A DNA stretch of 64,000 nt from Cyanidiococcus yangmingshanensis (taxonomy: Eukaryota; Rhodophyta; Bangiophyceae; Cyanidiales; Cyanidiaceae), in the NCBI GenBank assembly GCA_013995675.1, contig VWRR01000016.1, positions 186,001-250,000 on the forward strand, read 5' to 3'. Below are positions 22,900 through 33,003 of the stretch, in pieces. The position numbers and the translations under genes are program-made. The notes under the pieces are model-generated. The model did not search any database and was not told the origin of the DNA. It was given only the letters and a program-made list of their open reading frames with translations. The number at the start of each line of letters is the position of its first letter. Within the stretch, counting starts at the first letter, position 1.

Positions 22900-24250
22900 A
22901 TGCTTTTCTCGGGTGACTTGAGGCGATTGAAGAGAGCTGCTTCTCTGATTTTCTACTTTTTCTCCATATATGCGCTTTGGAGCGTTTACACCGCGAAAGA
23001 GAAAACTAAACAACAAAAGTTGTCCAAAGGAAGTTTCTTGTTGGAAAACAAGCACTGGCCCGAGCCTCTCTGCTTCGAGAGGTCTCTGAACACGACCAAT
23101 CCAGTCTTTCCACAGAAAACACTTCAATTTGGTCCGCAAACTTGCTTCGATATTGCAACCGCTGGTGCTGTTGTATATAGGGACACGGACCGGAGTTCTG
23201 GCTGGGGAAATCGACTTCTCGGCATAGCTTCGGCTTTCGTTTTATCGGCTGTTCTCGAAAAACCTTTTTATATCGATAGCGAGTGCTTCCCGAAAGCGTT
23301 CGCCTACGGACCTGCAGCAGCTCCATGGAATAAAAGCTCGCTTGGGAACATCTTTCAGAGAGGGTCCATTCGAACCTACATTGAGCTTCCGAGAGCGAGA
23401 TTTGATATTGCAACGAATTTGGCCTGGATATCGAAGGCCATACCGTGAGCTCGCTTTGGTCGACCCGGCTTGGTGGTTTCGCGACAAGCGCGGTGCCCGC
23501 GCGAACATCATATTTGTTGAAAGCAACCAATGGTTCGTGCCGACGCTCTTCCTGAATCCTCATTTACGACCCTTTCTCTGCTGCCATTTCGGAACTGATG
23601 TTTTCCGAACAGTTTCTCAAAACCTTTGGGTACCGAACGCCATTGTCGAGAGCGTTCTCCAGAATTTCTGTGCACGGACAAATTCTTTATGCTCAGACCA
23701 GTGTGATGGGAGAGTGCGAGTTATCGGCGTCCATATCCGGAGCGAAGCATCTGCACCACGATGGAGGCCTTATAGGGTTCGCGGTCCACGCTTGGATTCC
23801 ATGCTTCGGTGCATAACGCTGGCGCAAAATACATTAGAAGCCGAATTTGATAGGCGTCTATTGAGAATCTTTATTGCATCAGACTCGCCGACTCTGTTGG
23901 AAGAACTGCGTAAGTTACGGAACGCACCTCCATTCCTCGCACTGGACCCGGAGACTGATGCTGGGCACGTTCCAGATGAGTACAGAGAACTGGTCATCGC
24001 TGCAGCAGAGATGATATTATTGAGCCGGTGTACATTTCGGGTGTTATCTGTCGGTTCTACGTTCGGAATGTGTGCGCATGCATCCAGCGCATCACTTTAT
24101 AGGCCTTTTGTCGTCACAGAACGAGGTGACTGCGTTCAAATCCCAAGTCGGGACCCTTGCCAACATCACTTTTATCGCTTAGGGAACCTCCAAGCTTTTG
24201 AAACGATTGCTGATTTTACCAACAGCAGGCGGTTTGGTTGCATAATTTAA
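22900..24250 (+). CDS. Type II membrane glycosyltransferase, fucosyltransferase-like
   Basis: The product is about 449 residues with one N-terminal signal anchor (LIFYFFSIYALWSV, residues 15-30), as expected for a Golgi type II enzyme. The catalytic part has a GWGNRLLGIASAFVLS block, a VIGVHIRS strand and a FIASDSPTLLEEL strand. Near the end is a LLSRC...VGSTFGMCAHA segment. This order matches GDP-fucose-dependent transferases of the GT37/GT23/NodZ fold, where the arginine of HIR binds the nucleotide sugar. I cannot assign the acceptor. The reading frame changes once between about 23400 and 23450; one extra base would explain it and no intron fits. The gene is tail to tail with another glycosyltransferase on the minus strand. 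Confidence 0.62.
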
Positions 24251-24838
24251 GGTATCCCTAGACTCCGGCCCGCTCTGACCAGTAGAGCACCATCCCCAAT
24301 TTTGTCGTTGGGATGCGATAGGACCCTGTCATCGCCCAGTGCCTTCTTACCCGCTTCCATCGCCTCTGTATAAAAGACTTAATACTAAATGCAAGTTTAA
24401 TATTTGAAAGGTTGAACTGCGAGTACTGTGATGGCATGATCTCACAGCGTTTTCCTTCGCTCCGCCCTGGTTTCTGTCTGATTCGCCTCTTCATATTCAA
24501 TGCGAATTCTTGAAGCGGATATAACCACGGGAGAAACGACTGCATGTGACATGAGCCTCACAGACACCATCCGCGAATTCTGAGGAGATATCAAGGACAG
24601 AAGTTTTCTTCGATGCTGCGCAATAGCCTCCTGTGACCCGCGGAGGCTTCGGCCAAACAGATTCCGGCATAAACTTAATGAGAATCAGATCTTTCGGACA
24701 GAGCACTCTGTGGAACAGGCTTATCATCAGACGTAGCTGAGGCAAACAAACAGTCGAGCGCGCTTTCCAGCACCATGTGGCACTGTGAAAGGCGTCCGAA
24801 GCTGCACGACGTTGATCGAAGGGCGAGGTGCACAATGA
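24251..24838. other. Convergent spacer between two glycosyltransferase genes
   Basis: The spacer holds the 3' regions of both glycosyltransferase genes. The minus ORF 24497-24835 (112 codons) ends just beyond the neighbouring stop and resembles nothing known. I see no other feature. Confidence 0.4.
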
Positions 24839-26579
24839 CTAAGTGACGACAGTGCTCCGTCCATCGACCCGCCGCCTGATTCGAATCTCATCATAAACCT
24901 TTCTTTGCGATTCCTCATGCACACTTTCACTTGATTCTGAGAACATGAACAAGAGCTTGGTGGGTAGCTCCCGAACCACTACGGGGAGTTGAAAGGATTC
25001 GTTGGGTGCCAATCGCGAGTCCACTAAGCGAACGTCTCGCTTTGCATCCCAAACTAGAAATCGCGCATGTGCATCTCCATATAAAACTCCATCTATTTCT
25101 ACGTGACCGTTCCCGAAGATTTCGAGCAAGTATCCAACATGTTTGCGGTATGTAAACGATTTCGGTCGGCCCCAAAAAATGCTGTCTGCCTGGAATCCGC
25201 AACCCCAATGTCCAAAATATGATTTCGCGATCCCGATCCAGGGTTGCCGATATCGCAACGCTCGGCAACCGGGAGGCGACATACGAGGGATAGAGGAGTC
25301 AAAAGAAAATCCAAGTTGATAGCAAGCGAATGGGCGCCACAGAAAGAGCAGGTTCGTCGAAGAATTCCGCGAATTAGCGGAAGAATGCGGAGTTTCTATG
25401 CATGTGGAGCCCCGAAACAGAGGCATACTTTGCCAGTACATGTCTTTTCGTGTCCAAGAATCATCAAAAAAACTTCTCGGTTGAAGCTCATGTTCTTCGG
25501 AGAGCCACTTGTCCACGACAGCGTCTCGCAGCTGAACAATGGCAGTGCTCGAGTCCGACCAGGAGCGATTTTCCATTTCAATGGAGGGAAAACGATTTAA
25601 CCTGAACTCCGGGAGTTGTGGGTCGATGGGAAACGCAAGGCTCTCGATGCCAAATCGTAGCCGTAGGGACATGCATAGGTGGATGTCTTCTGCTGTTTCC
25701 CATGTGAGCGGCTCTTCGTGAAACATTCTGGAAATCCATTTCGTCTTCATGAACCAGGCGGAAAAAAGGACATCGGCACGGCGCAGGAGGCCATGTTCAC
25801 CAAGAAAGTCGTGGTATTTGTTTGGGGACAAGCGACTTGCGTGGAAAGGTAGCAGACGTCTTCGTATTCGGTTCCGGTAGTAGCGTGCGCCTCTTTGGCC
25901 CAAAATGATGCCGTTGCTCTTGAGGCACGACCAGCGTATACATAGTTCCAGGAATCGCTCACCGAGGACTATATCGTCATCAATGATAAAAGTGAAAGTA
26001 GTGTTCAGATTCATCGAAAGCAGAAAACGTCCATAATAACCTGGATTGAAATCAGGTCCAGATGAGATCAAAGCGATTGGAATATCCGATGGCCAATTCG
26101 CCTGGACTCGATACTCCTCGAGTAACCTAGTGAATTCGTGAACGAAAGGGGATCCAAGTGCTACAACAATCACTCGGACGATATTACCTATTGCGCTCTG
26201 CATACGAATTCCATCCAGCACGCGCTGGAATGCCTTCGGACGAAGAAAAACATTCAGAACAATTGTCACAGAACTTCGGGGAAGCACACCACATTGAACT
26301 TGTTTTCTTTTCAACGTTCCCTAAAAGTCCCACGATCTCGCGCAAAGTGAGCAGTTCAACTTTCCTTAGAGCTGTACAAACAGACGACGGCGAAACTCTT
26401 TCAGGCGCTAAAAGACAAAGCCTAGATACCCCCAAGCAGAGCAGAACCGTGCCTATGAACCAATACGTGAAGTATCGTTGTTTTCCACGCGCGCTACTTT
26501 TCTCCTCTACAGGCTCCGACTGCTTGCAAGGACTATGCTGCGGAGAACTACTTGCTGCTATTTCAGGACGACACTTCAT
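24839..26579 (-). CDS. Type II GT-A fold glycosyltransferase, acceptor unknown
   Basis: From the ATG at 26579 the N-terminus has a polar tail and one signal anchor (YWFIGTVLLCLGVSRLCLL, about residues 42-60). The main frame then gives a GT-A-like domain: SSVTIVLNVFLRP strand, a long helix, and IIDDDIVLGERFLELC with the DxD metal motif. Later LTWETAEDIHLCMSLRLRFG contains an acidic ED pair typical of a catalytic base. The size (about 580 residues) and anchor suggest a Golgi enzyme. The family resembles uncharacterised algal GT-A proteins; an exostosin/GT64 relation is possible but unproven. One frame change lies between the anchor and the catalytic part at about 26305-26330, near TTT and GGG runs. 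A C-terminal 200-residue portion is of unknown fold. Confidence 0.58.
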
Positions 26580-27513
26580 CGGTAGCTTCCAGTTTGCTGT
26601 CCAAGCTTTCGTTACAAGCAAACTTTCACAGTTTCGGCTGCGGTGCTTTACTCGCACCCTCCTGTCAGCCGCATGACGGCAGGATAATTTTACGGAACAC
26701 GTCGAACGATCAGTGGGTAGCTCAGACGACAATTCTGCGCAGGTTGAGCCGTTCAATAGGGACGCAGGCCGGGCAGTGGGCGCACGAACGAGCAGAGTGC
26801 ACGATCAGCACAAACGTGTTCGGGTATCAATTGCGCAGAAATCACGGCAAGTGATGGCGATTGTCAGTTCATTCGCAGACAACATAAACCTTGTAAACTC
26901 ATCGTTTCTAATCACTGGCGCAGCCATCTGAATAAGTCGTTCTGATGAGCAGTTTTGGAGAATTGCTGCAGTTCTACCGGGCCTCATACTGAGCAAACGA
27001 CCAATGTTGGAATTTTGGGCGCGAAAACGAGCTCTATATCATGACGAGACCTCTACCCCCGATCGAAAACGCATTCCATTCATCGGGCTGGTCGCTACTT
27101 GCGTTGCGATGAAATAGCAATCGAAGCCCTTATCGAAGAGAGGTGTGTATGTTGCGAGTAGAAGCTGACCCCAGAAAAAGTCAAGCATTGCACTCTCAAT
27201 TGTGTTTCAACCGAAAAAGCGAATATTCTTTACAAAAGATGAGGACAATCAGCTGGCTTTTAAGAATCAAATGGTTCTAGCAGAAAAGCCCAACGAGAGT
27301 ATCGGATTTTCGCTGAGATTACTGGATTCCGTCACATCGCGGCTGAGAGCACGTACCGCACCAGAGCTATTCAACTCATGAAGAGATATACCATCTTTGG
27401 TGTATTCTTGATGAGAAACAAATCCCGCTCAGTGGCCACAATCGTCGCGAGACGATTCTCGAGATCTTGTTGCTCGATTTTGATATGATGCTGAAGAGCT
27501 TGGAATGCATTCC
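26580..27513. other. Intergenic region
   Basis: This is the promoter side of the GT-A gene and the 3' side of TsaE. Plus ORFs at 26552-26931 overlap the 5' end of the GT-A gene and are antisense. I see no recognisable feature between 26950 and 27513. Confidence 0.4.
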
Positions 27514-28197
27514 CTACGGAGATTCAAGCCATTCGATCTGATCAATACGTTTCTGAGACCAGCGAGGGTTTGCGCGACTTTTTTCATGCGAGAAACCGGA
27601 GAGCTTCGCATTTCGAGGCCCCTCCGCCTCTGAAACAAAAGATAACAATATACTCAGATACTCATCCGGTGTTGAGTGTTTTCCTAACCGCTCCGGCCAC
27701 TCTACCAAACAAATATGCTTCGAGAAAATTTCATCAAAGTCGACGATAGGGCGTTCCTCGGCACTTCCCAGTCTGTACAGGTCCAGGTGGTGAACAGTTG
27801 CTCCCGGTACAATAGCCCTCCCTTCGTAGTCCGGATAGCTCAGATCAAGTAGATAAGTTGGTGAAACAACGTCGAGATCGAGGTCATCCATGAAGGTTTG
27901 GACGAACCCGCGGGCCAGCGTTGTCTTGCCAGCACCCAAGCTTCCGCGTAACAGCAAGACATCTCCTGGTCGTGCGATCCGGGCGAGCACCGAGCCGAGC
28001 AGCCAAGTTTCCTGAGGAGTAGGTAGATTGAAGTGTCTTTCGCCCACCTGCTTGACTATGCTTCCTTGCTCGTTCAGTCGTACTCTGGGCTGCATGCGTG
28101 CAGTCGCGCTACAGAGGCGTCGCGCCGGTGGTGCCCTTCGAAGAAGTTTTTGTGCAAGGCTCAAGAAACCAATAAATGGTCTTCCAAGGAAACTCAT
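27514..28197 (-). CDS. tsaE: TsaE-type ATPase for t6A tRNA modification, organelle-targeted
   Basis: The 227-residue product carries the TsaE (YjeE) ATPase domain. Signature features are the P-loop RGSLGAGKTTLARGF (about residues 84-98), the VVSPTYLLDLSY switch strand, HHLDLYRL, and the VEWPERLG motif. In bacteria TsaE partners TsaD and TsaB to place N6-threonylcarbamoyl on adenosine 37 of ANN-decoding tRNAs. In eukaryotes a nuclear TsaE usually implies a bacterial-type system in an organelle. The first 45 residues are basic and hydrophobic (FLSLAQKLLRRAPPARRL), fitting an organelle presequence. The ATG at 28197 was chosen; the open frame above starts with TTG. No frame break was seen. Confidence 0.95.
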   Translation of the reverse strand: MSFLGRPFIGFLSLAQKLLRRAPPARRLCSATARMQPRVRLNEQGSIVKQVGERHFNLPTPQETWLLGSVLARIARPGDVLLLRGSLGAGKTTLARGFVQTFMDDLDLDVVSPTYLLDLSYPDYEGRAIVPGATVHHLDLYRLGSAEERPIVDFDEIFSKHICLVEWPERLGKHSTPDEYLSILLSFVSEAEGPRNAKLSGFSHEKSRANPRWSQKRIDQIEWLESP

Positions 28198-28613
28198 GTA
28201 CTCCAACTCTGCTCTGCGGCTTGATCTCGTCAAAACCCTCTGAAGAAGCCAAAGGTAGAGGACGGTCGAAGTCTAGTCTTTTTTTGTCGCAACTCACATG
28301 CCTCTTCGTACAGTAATGGGTTCCCCACCAGCGTTCGAGCGCCAATGTCCCGACTACCAGCCATCGTTTGGCTACGCTCGAGATCTACCGGATGCCTCTC
28401 AATGCTGAGGGAAGTATGATCCTTGTAAACTGGTGATGAATAAATTTGCAGAATGCTCCCAAGCGGGACAGCATCCGAAAACATCTACCCTCAGCTAGTC
28501 GGGGACCTCCAGAGATGCCATCACACCAGAGTAGTCACTTCTTTACAGCAGTCTCTTCTTTCTCACGATTGTATACAGCTCGCGAGGATGCCGGAAAGAA
28601 ATGCCGGGAAACT
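28198..28613. other. Intergenic region upstream of tsaE
   Basis: This is the promoter side of tsaE. Minus ORFs at 28109-28345 and 28230-28484 overlap it in other frames and are not recognisable. Confidence 0.4.
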
Positions 28614-29267
28614 TCAAATATGATGACGCTCTGATACAGAACGATATGGATCGCTGAATGAGTGCTGAGCCCTCCCCGAGTCTGCGGGCACGAGGTTCTC
28701 TCGATGCACGAAACCGATGGGCGAAATTCGACAGCGACTCATTCGCGAATGAACTCGTCTGGTGCGGACCATCTCATATACGTACATGGCAGCCATCACC
28801 AGCCTATTAGCACGGGTGCATCTGCAGCGTGATCTCTGTAAACTTTCCCTAATTGCAGAGGCTTTTGCCGGACCAGGCTTTCGAAGGTGGGACTGCACCC
28901 TAGCGACAGACTCGGTGCCAGGCGTCCTCACAGTGGTGCAACTGAGCGCTTGCGCACGTCTGCTGTAGATGAGAGCGCCCCTGCGTAGGCGCGGTGAGGA
29001 GTATCGTGCGCACTCAACCCAAGTCGTCGCGGGCGTCATGAGAAAATTTACATGGCCTGTTATGCTCTGGCATCTGAGATGCTGTGAAAAGTTCAGACTA
29101 AATGTCAATGACAAAAGAATCCAGCGCAAGTGATCCCCAGTGATATGTCGTCCTTGCAATCTCCCTGATGAGTCCTTCATGTGCCTCAACTGAGAAGTTA
29201 GAGCCTCGAGATCGATCAGAGGGCTGGAGGCCTCACCCAGCTTGAGAAAAACATCTCTACTCATCAT
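28614..29267 (-). CDS. Possible protein-coding ORF, unknown product
   Basis: A 217-codon frame opens at tandem ATGs (29267 and 29264). Its first 40 residues (SRDVFLKLGEASSPLIDLEA onward, then HMKDSSGRLQ) read like genuine helical protein; the rest is irregular and Arg/Ser/Cys-rich as in chance ORFs. A faint resemblance to a histidine phosphotransfer helix (H followed by K and SS) is not convincing. If real, the later part probably belongs to another frame or exon. Confidence 0.25.
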   Translation of the reverse strand: MMSRDVFLKLGEASSPLIDLEALTSQLRHMKDSSGRLQGRHITGDHLRWILLSLTFSLNFSQHLRCQSITGHVNFLMTPATTWVECARYSSPRLRRGALIYSRRAQALSCTTVRTPGTESVARVQSHLRKPGPAKASAIRESLQRSRCRCTRANRLVMAAMYVYEMVRTRRVHSRMSRCRISPIGFVHRENLVPADSGRAQHSFSDPYRSVSERHHI

Positions 29268-29383
29268 GATCTACGGCTGGTTATGTTTGGATTGCGGCAG
29301 CTCAGTTCACTCAGAGGTAAAGGCTAATCCACGTATAGGCGTGATTTCAACGGTTCTATAATAGGATTCGTCACTTGCATCGG

Positions 29384-30748
29384 TCACTGTGGCTCAGCAT
29401 TGAAGGCGGAACGTTTTGGTTGCCGTTTCATCGAGCCTTCACTGAGCCGCGCAGCCTGATCTGCCTCGCGAAAATCGCGGCCAGCGAGTGCCAAATAGAC
29501 ATCGCTCAGACTCACACCGCGTTGAGTAATCCCAAACAGTTCGAAACCGTTCGTTTTCAAAGTTTGACGCAGAAGTTCAGTATATGAATTATATGCAGAG
29601 TCTGCATCAGCGCGTGGGTCAATTTCAAGACGATTCAAGAGTTCGGACTGTACGAAGAGCTCGATGGCGTTGAACTCAAAAGCATTCACACGAGCGTCTT
29701 CTACGATACCTTCGTGCTGAAGTACCTCGAGAGCGGCTTGGGCGACCTTCTCAGAACAAAATTCTTGAATCCGAATCGTGAAGCGCCTGCCGCCGATCCT
29801 TTGTTTCAATTCCTGCGGTGATCCGATCGCAATGCAGCGCCCGTCGTCCAAAATGGCTACCCGATCCGCCAACAGTTCAACCTCTTCAAGGTAATGCGAG
29901 GTGAATACCACCGTGTTGCCTGCCTCGGCGTAGCGACGCACGGTGTTCCAAATGACTCGACGACTGCTCAAGTCCAAGCCAACAGTTGGTTCGTCTAGCA
30001 GCAAAACAGGAGGCTCGTGCAGCAATCCCAGAGCGAGATCAAGCCGCCTTTTGATGCCTCCGGAGTACGTGCCAGTCAGACGATCCACGTATGGCCCCAT
30101 TTCGAGCATTTCCACAAGTTCATCTATCCGGCGTCGACACCGAATGCGCGGTATGTGATAGAGGCCACCAAACAGCTCCAAATGCTCACGTCCTGTTAGA
30201 ATTTTATCCAAACCAGCATCCTGAAAGACGCAACCTATTTGCTTTCTCACGGCTGCAGACTGATGCACAGTGTGCTTACCTAGCACATGCACGTTGCCTT
30301 TGTCCGGCTTACACAGGGTCGACATGCACCGGAGCAGCGTCGTCTTCCCCGAGGAGTTGGGACCTAACATGCCAAACACCTCACCTCTATTCACATCCAA
30401 AGATATCCCCCTAAGTGCTGGAACAGAGACTGCCCTGAAGCGTCCGGTTAGCAAATTTTTTCTCTTGTCTTGAAAAGTCTTGCAGACATCGCGAACCTGC
30501 ACTGCGATTTCAGACGAGCTATTCTGCGAAGGGGCTTGATTTTTAAGCTCTCTTATGCTGCGCTTGCTGCATCTTGTGAATCGCGGTGAGTAGCAATATT
30601 TTCGTGGGAAGCACTCACTGGGGACTGTTCTCAAAAGGTGCGCAAACCCCAAACAAGTTCGCTCTCCTTGAGGTCGAAGCCCGAGCATTTCTGTCTTGTT
30701 CACAACGCGAAGCCATCTGACGCTTTTGCTTCGGATGGATTGATCCAT
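29384..30748 (-). CDS. ABC transporter ATP-binding protein, DrrA/CcmA-like
   Basis: The 454-residue product has one nucleotide-binding domain and no membrane helices. Walker A reads GPNSSGKTT (about residue 129), a Q-loop lies in QIGCVFQDAGL, the signature is YSGGIKRRL, Walker B is VLLLDEPTVGLD and the switch histidine is in FTSHYLEE. The LDEPTVGLD and SGGxKRRL pattern places it with the bacterial DrrA/ABC-2 multidrug or lipid exporter group. Such ATPases work with a separate ABC-2 permease, and none is seen in this window. The 95 residues before the domain are basic and Ser/Cys-rich and could target an organelle. A further 130 residues follow the domain, as in DrrA. The ATG at 30748 was chosen over an upstream TTG. 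The frame is continuous. Confidence 0.92.
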   Translation of the reverse strand: MDQSIRSKSVRWLRVVNKTEMLGLRPQGERTCLGFAHLLRTVPSECFPRKYCYSPRFTRCSKRSIRELKNQAPSQNSSSEIAVQVRDVCKTFQDKRKNLLTGRFRAVSVPALRGISLDVNRGEVFGMLGPNSSGKTTLLRCMSTLCKPDKGNVHVLGKHTVHQSAAVRKQIGCVFQDAGLDKILTGREHLELFGGLYHIPRIRCRRRIDELVEMLEMGPYVDRLTGTYSGGIKRRLDLALGLLHEPPVLLLDEPTVGLDLSSRRVIWNTVRRYAEAGNTVVFTSHYLEEVELLADRVAILDDGRCIAIGSPQELKQRIGGRRFTIRIQEFCSEKVAQAALEVLQHEGIVEDARVNAFEFNAIELFVQSELLNRLEIDPRADADSAYNSYTELLRQTLKTNGFELFGITQRGVSLSDVYLALAGRDFREADQAARLSEGSMKRQPKRSAFNAEPQ

Positions 30749-33003
30749 TTGTTTCACAAACGGCAGAACGATGGTCCCTCGCTTGACCCGCAAAAGACTA
30801 GATCACATAAACCGCTGAGTAACCACCAAGGATGCACGATATTGCACTGCCTGGTTGCCGGCGAAAGATTTCGATCGATTCATGGCCTCGATCAAAAGCA
30901 AGTGCGCCTTCGAGACGGAGAGATTCATCTTGTGCCGCCCACTCTTGGATGCTCATTCATGCGCTTGCATTCCTGGATTGCCTCGGGGGCCCATGCGGTT
31001 GAGGCTACTTCAAACTCCTCTTGGTCTGAAGGGCAGCTGAAAGGAAGGTTTACACCAAGAAATATCCGGGAATTGAGGCATGGCTAGGTCCAATCGACTG
31101 AAAAAACGCCCTAGCCAGAAATTAGCTTATTATTCACGAGGAACACCATGTTCCTGAGGGACATTCATAATCTACGCTGGCTCTCTCAGTATTTCACTTG
31201 CGGGGGTATGTGGACGATATGGCAGGCATGAACGCGGCATCGATAGATATTTCGAGCCTCTCGCCCTTTTGTCTCACTGAAACATTATCATTTTCAGTCA
31301 AAAGGTGTGCGAGACTGCATTTGCGATTTAGACAAAGGGATCAGCGTTGTCACAAGGCGCAGATTTCAAGGAATGCTTGTCCACATTGCAGAGAATCAGC
31401 TCCGACTTGGACGATGCCGCATTTCTGGGCGAGTTCTCCGCACGCTAGCAAGATACGACAAAGCGAAACAAGCTATCAGTGCCGCTGCCGGTCCAAGAGC
31501 GGCTGATGTACCCAAGGATGATAAGCGAGGTAGACCTACCGTTTGCTCCTCTTCTGCGAAGGGCAGCTCACGCGGGACGCCCCCATTCTTCGCCGCTTTG
31601 ATCCCAGAGGGTTGCAATGTACTAGAGTCTCTCCGGATACAGGCAAATATAGCGTCGCGCTTCGCTTGATGCGCCACGCGAAGCCAATGAGATAGTATGT
31701 GTCGAGAATTATTCATAATGGATCTCAGAGACGCCAAAAAGTACCTCAAGCTTCTAGAGCTTGAAAACACAGAGTCAACAGTTGAGTGCCCTTGGTCTTG
31801 AAGGTTTAAATAGAGGGAAATCGGCTTCTTCCACAAAGGCCAACGAGATTGGTGCGCGGGCAGACCTTAGATGTGTGCTCTTGCAACCAAAAAGAGGAGT
31901 TCAGATCCCCAAACGCAAGTTTCCCCCTGCTCTTCCCCGTCTTGGTCAGCAACAAGTCCTTCTGCTCACGCTGAACGCAAACTCTCCGCTTGAGACCTTG
32001 TATGGAGAAAACGCTGCTATAGTTTCACTGAAGAGGCGTTAAAAACTTTCTCTTACTTGCTCAGACCTCCTCTGCACAAGAACTCTGCCAAACCTGGTCA
32101 AACAATGAGGCTCTGTTCAAAGTATTGTCCGTCCAACTCGTGCAAGTAACCGCAAGAAAAAGAAACTGACACAATCTGGTTTGCCGACGAGCCCAAAATT
32201 TGCAGAAACGTTGCGTAGGGTGCGCTTTCTCCAACATCCCCAGCTCTTAGCGACTGTTACCGTCGTCAAAGCTCGCAAGCGGTCTTTACCCCATGCTCAG
32301 TCGTTCGCAGCATCAACAGTATCAAGGGTTGTTCCTGGGCTTGCTGTAAAAAACAATGCATTCCTGTTCCGAGGAATATCCTCGTGGGGAGTCGATTGTT
32401 ATAGATTGACTCGGTTTCGAGCGCGGCCTTGTGCTGAGAATGCGCAAAGCATCTGCAATACGACTAAAGGTCTAGTCCCAACAAGGCACATGAGACAATC
32501 TGCAAGTATTGTATCAAGGGAGGCGAGTGAGAGGGGGCGCTGACTGTAACAGTTTGAGCCAATTCGTTGCACTCTGCGTGGTAACACTCAGCCACATAGG
32601 GAGTTCCAGTGCATTTTAGGGCGTCTGGACTGATCAGAACCATCGCGAAACTCGACGTCAACAAAAAGCAGAACTGGAGTGGTACACAGACTGCCTTGAA
32701 TCGAACTTCATCGGGAGATACAGGTTCCGCTGCGGTTGCACGACGAAGGATCGCTCTGGGGAATCCGCAACGAGCGCTCATCATGTTGTGGTCGTTCCTT
32801 CTCGAGAGGCGCCTGCACCCAATAAAAATCGGCTGGCAGGATCGTTTGGCGCCCGACCATCGCCCAAGGCGACTATAGCAAGCGTTGATCCACGCGCGTA
32901 TCTTGCTCGAGCTGTGTGCGCTGACAAACACAGAGCCACGCAACACGTGGAATCAAACCCTTCTGGAAATTTTTGGTAGGATCCATTGAAGGTTGCTCTC
33001 TTC
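30749..33003. other. 2.2-kb stretch with coding-like fragments
   Basis: No known gene is recognised between the divergent ABC ATPase (-) and USP7 (+). Plus-strand frames at 31307-31669 (FQGMLVHIAENQLRLGR within 120 codons), 31761-32042 (ending VLLLTLNANSPLETLYGENA) and 32181-32543 look protein-like in part. They could be fragments of one plus-strand gene separated by introns or frame changes. The minus frames 31396-31836 and 32464-32946 mirror them. The USP7 promoter lies in the last few hundred bases. Confidence 0.3.

Noticed and set aside
24497-24835. Minus ORF between the two glycosyltransferase genes
   Set aside because: No homology, and it lies beyond the GT-A stop codon; probably 3' untranslated sequence.
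27514-28197. Bacterial contamination, suggested by TsaE, PdxT, the oxidoreductase and BASS genes
   Set aside because: They are interleaved with typical eukaryotic genes, carry organelle-type leaders in part, and are not arranged as operons.
30638-31087. Plus ORF of 149 codons over the ABC ATPase 5' end
   Set aside because: It is mostly antisense to the ATPase leader and has no recognisable domain.
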